Source: Deltaproteobacteria bacterium (GTDB taxonomy: Bacteria; Desulfobacterota; DSM-4660; Desulfatiglandales; Desulfatiglandaceae). From it: 34,141 nt of DNA. The stretch lies in NCBI GenBank assembly GCA_021737785.1, contig JAIPDI010000053.1, forward strand, positions 1 through 34,141, read 5' to 3'. The translations under genes were made by a program, and so were the position numbers. The first letter of the stretch is position 1. Each line of letters opens with the position of its first letter. Positions 32,712 through 34,141 of this stretch are shown one piece after another. Under the pieces are notes generated by a model, which saw only the letters and a program-made list of their open reading frames with translations, was not told the origin of the DNA and ran no database searches.

Positions 32712-34061
32712 ATGGAAAACACCATAAAAGAGATGCGTTCAGAATCCGAAGAAATATTCAGGAGTGCCGTGGCGGCCGTAAACCCGTATGATGCAGTCAG
32801 GCGGTTTGTCCGGGTGGAGGGAGACAAGCTCTCCCTGGGACCCGGAGAACGGCCGGCAATCGAGATGGATTTGAGCCGATACGGTCGCATTCTGCTGGTA
32901 GGGGGAGGAAAGGCCACGGCCCCGATGGCGAGGGCCATCGAGGAACTGATGGGTCCAAGGCTCAGCCAGGGGATCATCACCGTCAAGTACGGATTCGGCG
33001 AAAAGCTGTCCAAGACGGAAATCATCGAGGCGAATCATCCCCTGCCGGATCAAAAGGGAGTGGAGGGCACCGCAAAGATCCTTCATCTCCTTCAAGGCGC
33101 AGGCGAGAAGGACCTCATCTTTTCCCTCATATCCGGAGGCGGTTCCGCACTGCTGGTCCAGCCGTCCGGGGGGATCACCCTGGAGGAGATGCAGGACCTG
33201 ACCCGAAGCCTTCTCGACTGCGGGGCCGGTATCGATGAAATAAATACCCTCAGGAAGCATATATCGTCCGTAAAAGGGGGGCAGATGGCCAGGGCGGCCA
33301 TGCCGGCGACCACCATTAACCTGATGTTGTCGGATGTGGTGGGCGACAACATGGACGTCATTGCATCAGGCCCTTTTGTCCCGGATACATCGACCTTTGA
33401 ACACGCCTTACACATCCTCAAAAAATATGATTTAAAAGAGGTCCCCCCGGCCATCCGGTCTCATCTGACCCAGGGGAGGGAAGGCCGAATCCCCGAGACG
33501 CCCAAGGCCGGTGATCCGGCCTTCGGCCGGGTTCACAATCTCATCGTCGGGAGTAACATCATGGCCCTCGAGGCGGCGGAAGAAAGGGCCGGGGCATTGG
33601 GTTACCATACCTTGATCCTTTCCTCCATGATCGAGGGGGAGACCCGCGAGGTCGCCCGGGTCCACACCGGCATCGCCAGGGAGATGCTGAAGACGGGACG
33701 ACCCGTTCCCTCCCCTGCATGTATTATTTCAGGGGGTGAGACCACCGTGACCATCCGGGGGAAAGGCCTGGGCGGAAGGAACCAGGAGTTCTGTCTGGCG
33801 GCGGCCCTTGAATTAAAAGACCTCCCGCTGAGGGTCGTGGTCCTGAGCGGGGGCACCGACGGGGATGACGGACCCACCAAGGCAGCAGGGGCGATTGTGG
33901 ACCCGCACACGGTTGTGCGCGGCAACCGCGCCGGGATAACGGCATCGGATTTCCTTGAAAACAATGATGCGTATCACTTCTTTGAAAAAACCGGGGACCT
34001 CCTCATCACCGGCCCCACCGGTACCAATGTCATGGACGTGAGACTGGTCCTGGTGAGATAG
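32712..34061 (+). CDS. glycerate 2-kinase (GckA/MOFRL type)
   Basis: A 449-residue, full-length member of the DUF4147/MOFRL family, which phosphorylates D-glycerate to 2-phosphoglycerate. The N-terminal domain has LLVGGGKATAPMARAIEE, ANHPLPDQKGVEG, LISGGGSALLVQPSGGITLE and 'EINTLRKHISSVKGGQMARA' followed by LMLSDVVGDNMDVIASGP. The C-terminal MOFRL domain has ISGGETTVTIRGKGLGGRNQEF, split here by its variable loop, then VLSGGTDGDDGPTKAAGA and GPTGTNVMD. AAAGGA precedes the ATG. It is divergent from the liv operon. The enzyme links glycerate from serine, glyoxylate or tartronate routes to glycolysis, and its relation to the neighbouring transporter is open. Annotation as hydroxypyruvate reductase, common in databases, is a historical misname. 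Confidence 0.93.
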   Translation: MENTIKEMRSESEEIFRSAVAAVNPYDAVRRFVRVEGDKLSLGPGERPAIEMDLSRYGRILLVGGGKATAPMARAIEELMGPRLSQGIITVKYGFGEKLSKTEIIEANHPLPDQKGVEGTAKILHLLQGAGEKDLIFSLISGGGSALLVQPSGGITLEEMQDLTRSLLDCGAGIDEINTLRKHISSVKGGQMARAAMPATTINLMLSDVVGDNMDVIASGPFVPDTSTFEHALHILKKYDLKEVPPAIRSHLTQGREGRIPETPKAGDPAFGRVHNLIVGSNIMALEAAEERAGALGYHTLILSSMIEGETREVARVHTGIAREMLKTGRPVPSPACIISGGETTVTIRGKGLGGRNQEFCLAAALELKDLPLRVVVLSGGTDGDDGPTKAAGAIVDPHTVVRGNRAGITASDFLENNDAYHFFEKTGDLLITGPTGTNVMDVRLVLVR

Positions 34062-34067
34062 TGGAGC

Positions 34068-34094
34068 GGATACTGGATGCTGGATGCTGGATGA
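34068..34094 (+). repeat. GGATACTGGATGCTGGATG-type tandem repeat
   Basis: Three to four copies of a 7-base CTGGATG/CTGGATA unit lie a few bases after the glycerate kinase stop codon. It is the same word family, on the opposite strand, as 28692-28721. Confidence 0.75.
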
Positions 34095-34141
34095 CGGGCG
34101 CGCTGAACAGCTCAAAACGGGTTGATGGTTTCAGGTATGCG

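Overview
The window looks like chromosomal DNA from an anaerobic, moderately GC-rich Desulfobacterota-type bacterium (formerly Deltaproteobacteria). This is inferred from gene content (corrinoid/tetrahydrofolate methyl-transfer genes, a Liv-type transporter with an acyl-CoA ligase, a SWIM/SNF2 pair) and from the style of the intergenic repeats. No rRNA or tRNA was recognised.

Left part (1-12.6 kb): an accessory, defence-island-like region with many broken genes. It holds the start of a leftward gene cut by the window edge, a HigA-type antitoxin without a visible toxin, a frameshifted ORF6N-domain gene, and an intact ATPase-TOPRIM (OLD-like) protein. These are followed by the wreck of a type I-G (formerly I-U) CRISPR-Cas locus: the 5' end of csb1/cas7 is joined to the 3' half of cas3, cas3 carries a further one-base frameshift, and a Cas8-like subunit gene and a 4-repeat array with two identical spacers follow. 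A truncated AAA ATPase comes next. Then comes the most striking object of the window, an AT-richer, tightly overlapping three-gene operon (7532-12097). It encodes (i) a 1043-residue fusion of a zinc-ribbon DNA methyltransferase with a PyrK-type FAD/[2Fe-2S] electron-transfer subunit, (ii) a complete class 1B dihydroorotate dehydrogenase (PyrD), and (iii) a small unrecognised protein. I do not know a described system of this composition.

Middle part (12.6-20 kb): a Fic C-terminal scrap and an operator-like repeat cluster lead into a helical-repeat protein and a SEC-C zinc protein. Then come a small leftward coiled-coil protein, a large SNF2-type helicase and a SWIM zinc-finger protein. SWIM and SNF2 proteins are known genomic partners, and the two genes upstream may belong with them.

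Right part (20-34 kb): metabolic genes of higher GC. A leftward operon encodes a MtaA/UroD-like methyltransferase, a corrinoid protein and a methyl-tetrahydrofolate-type methyltransferase. It is divergent from a Tm-1-like (UPF0261) protein. After a secreted SYLF protein comes a leftward operon livK-livH-livM-livG-livF-acyl-CoA ligase, which fits uptake and CoA activation of an organic acid. Divergent from it lies a glycerate 2-kinase gene. The long livK-kinase gap contains a large perfect inverted repeat and a second copy of the 30-nt palindromic repeat found at the left end of the window.
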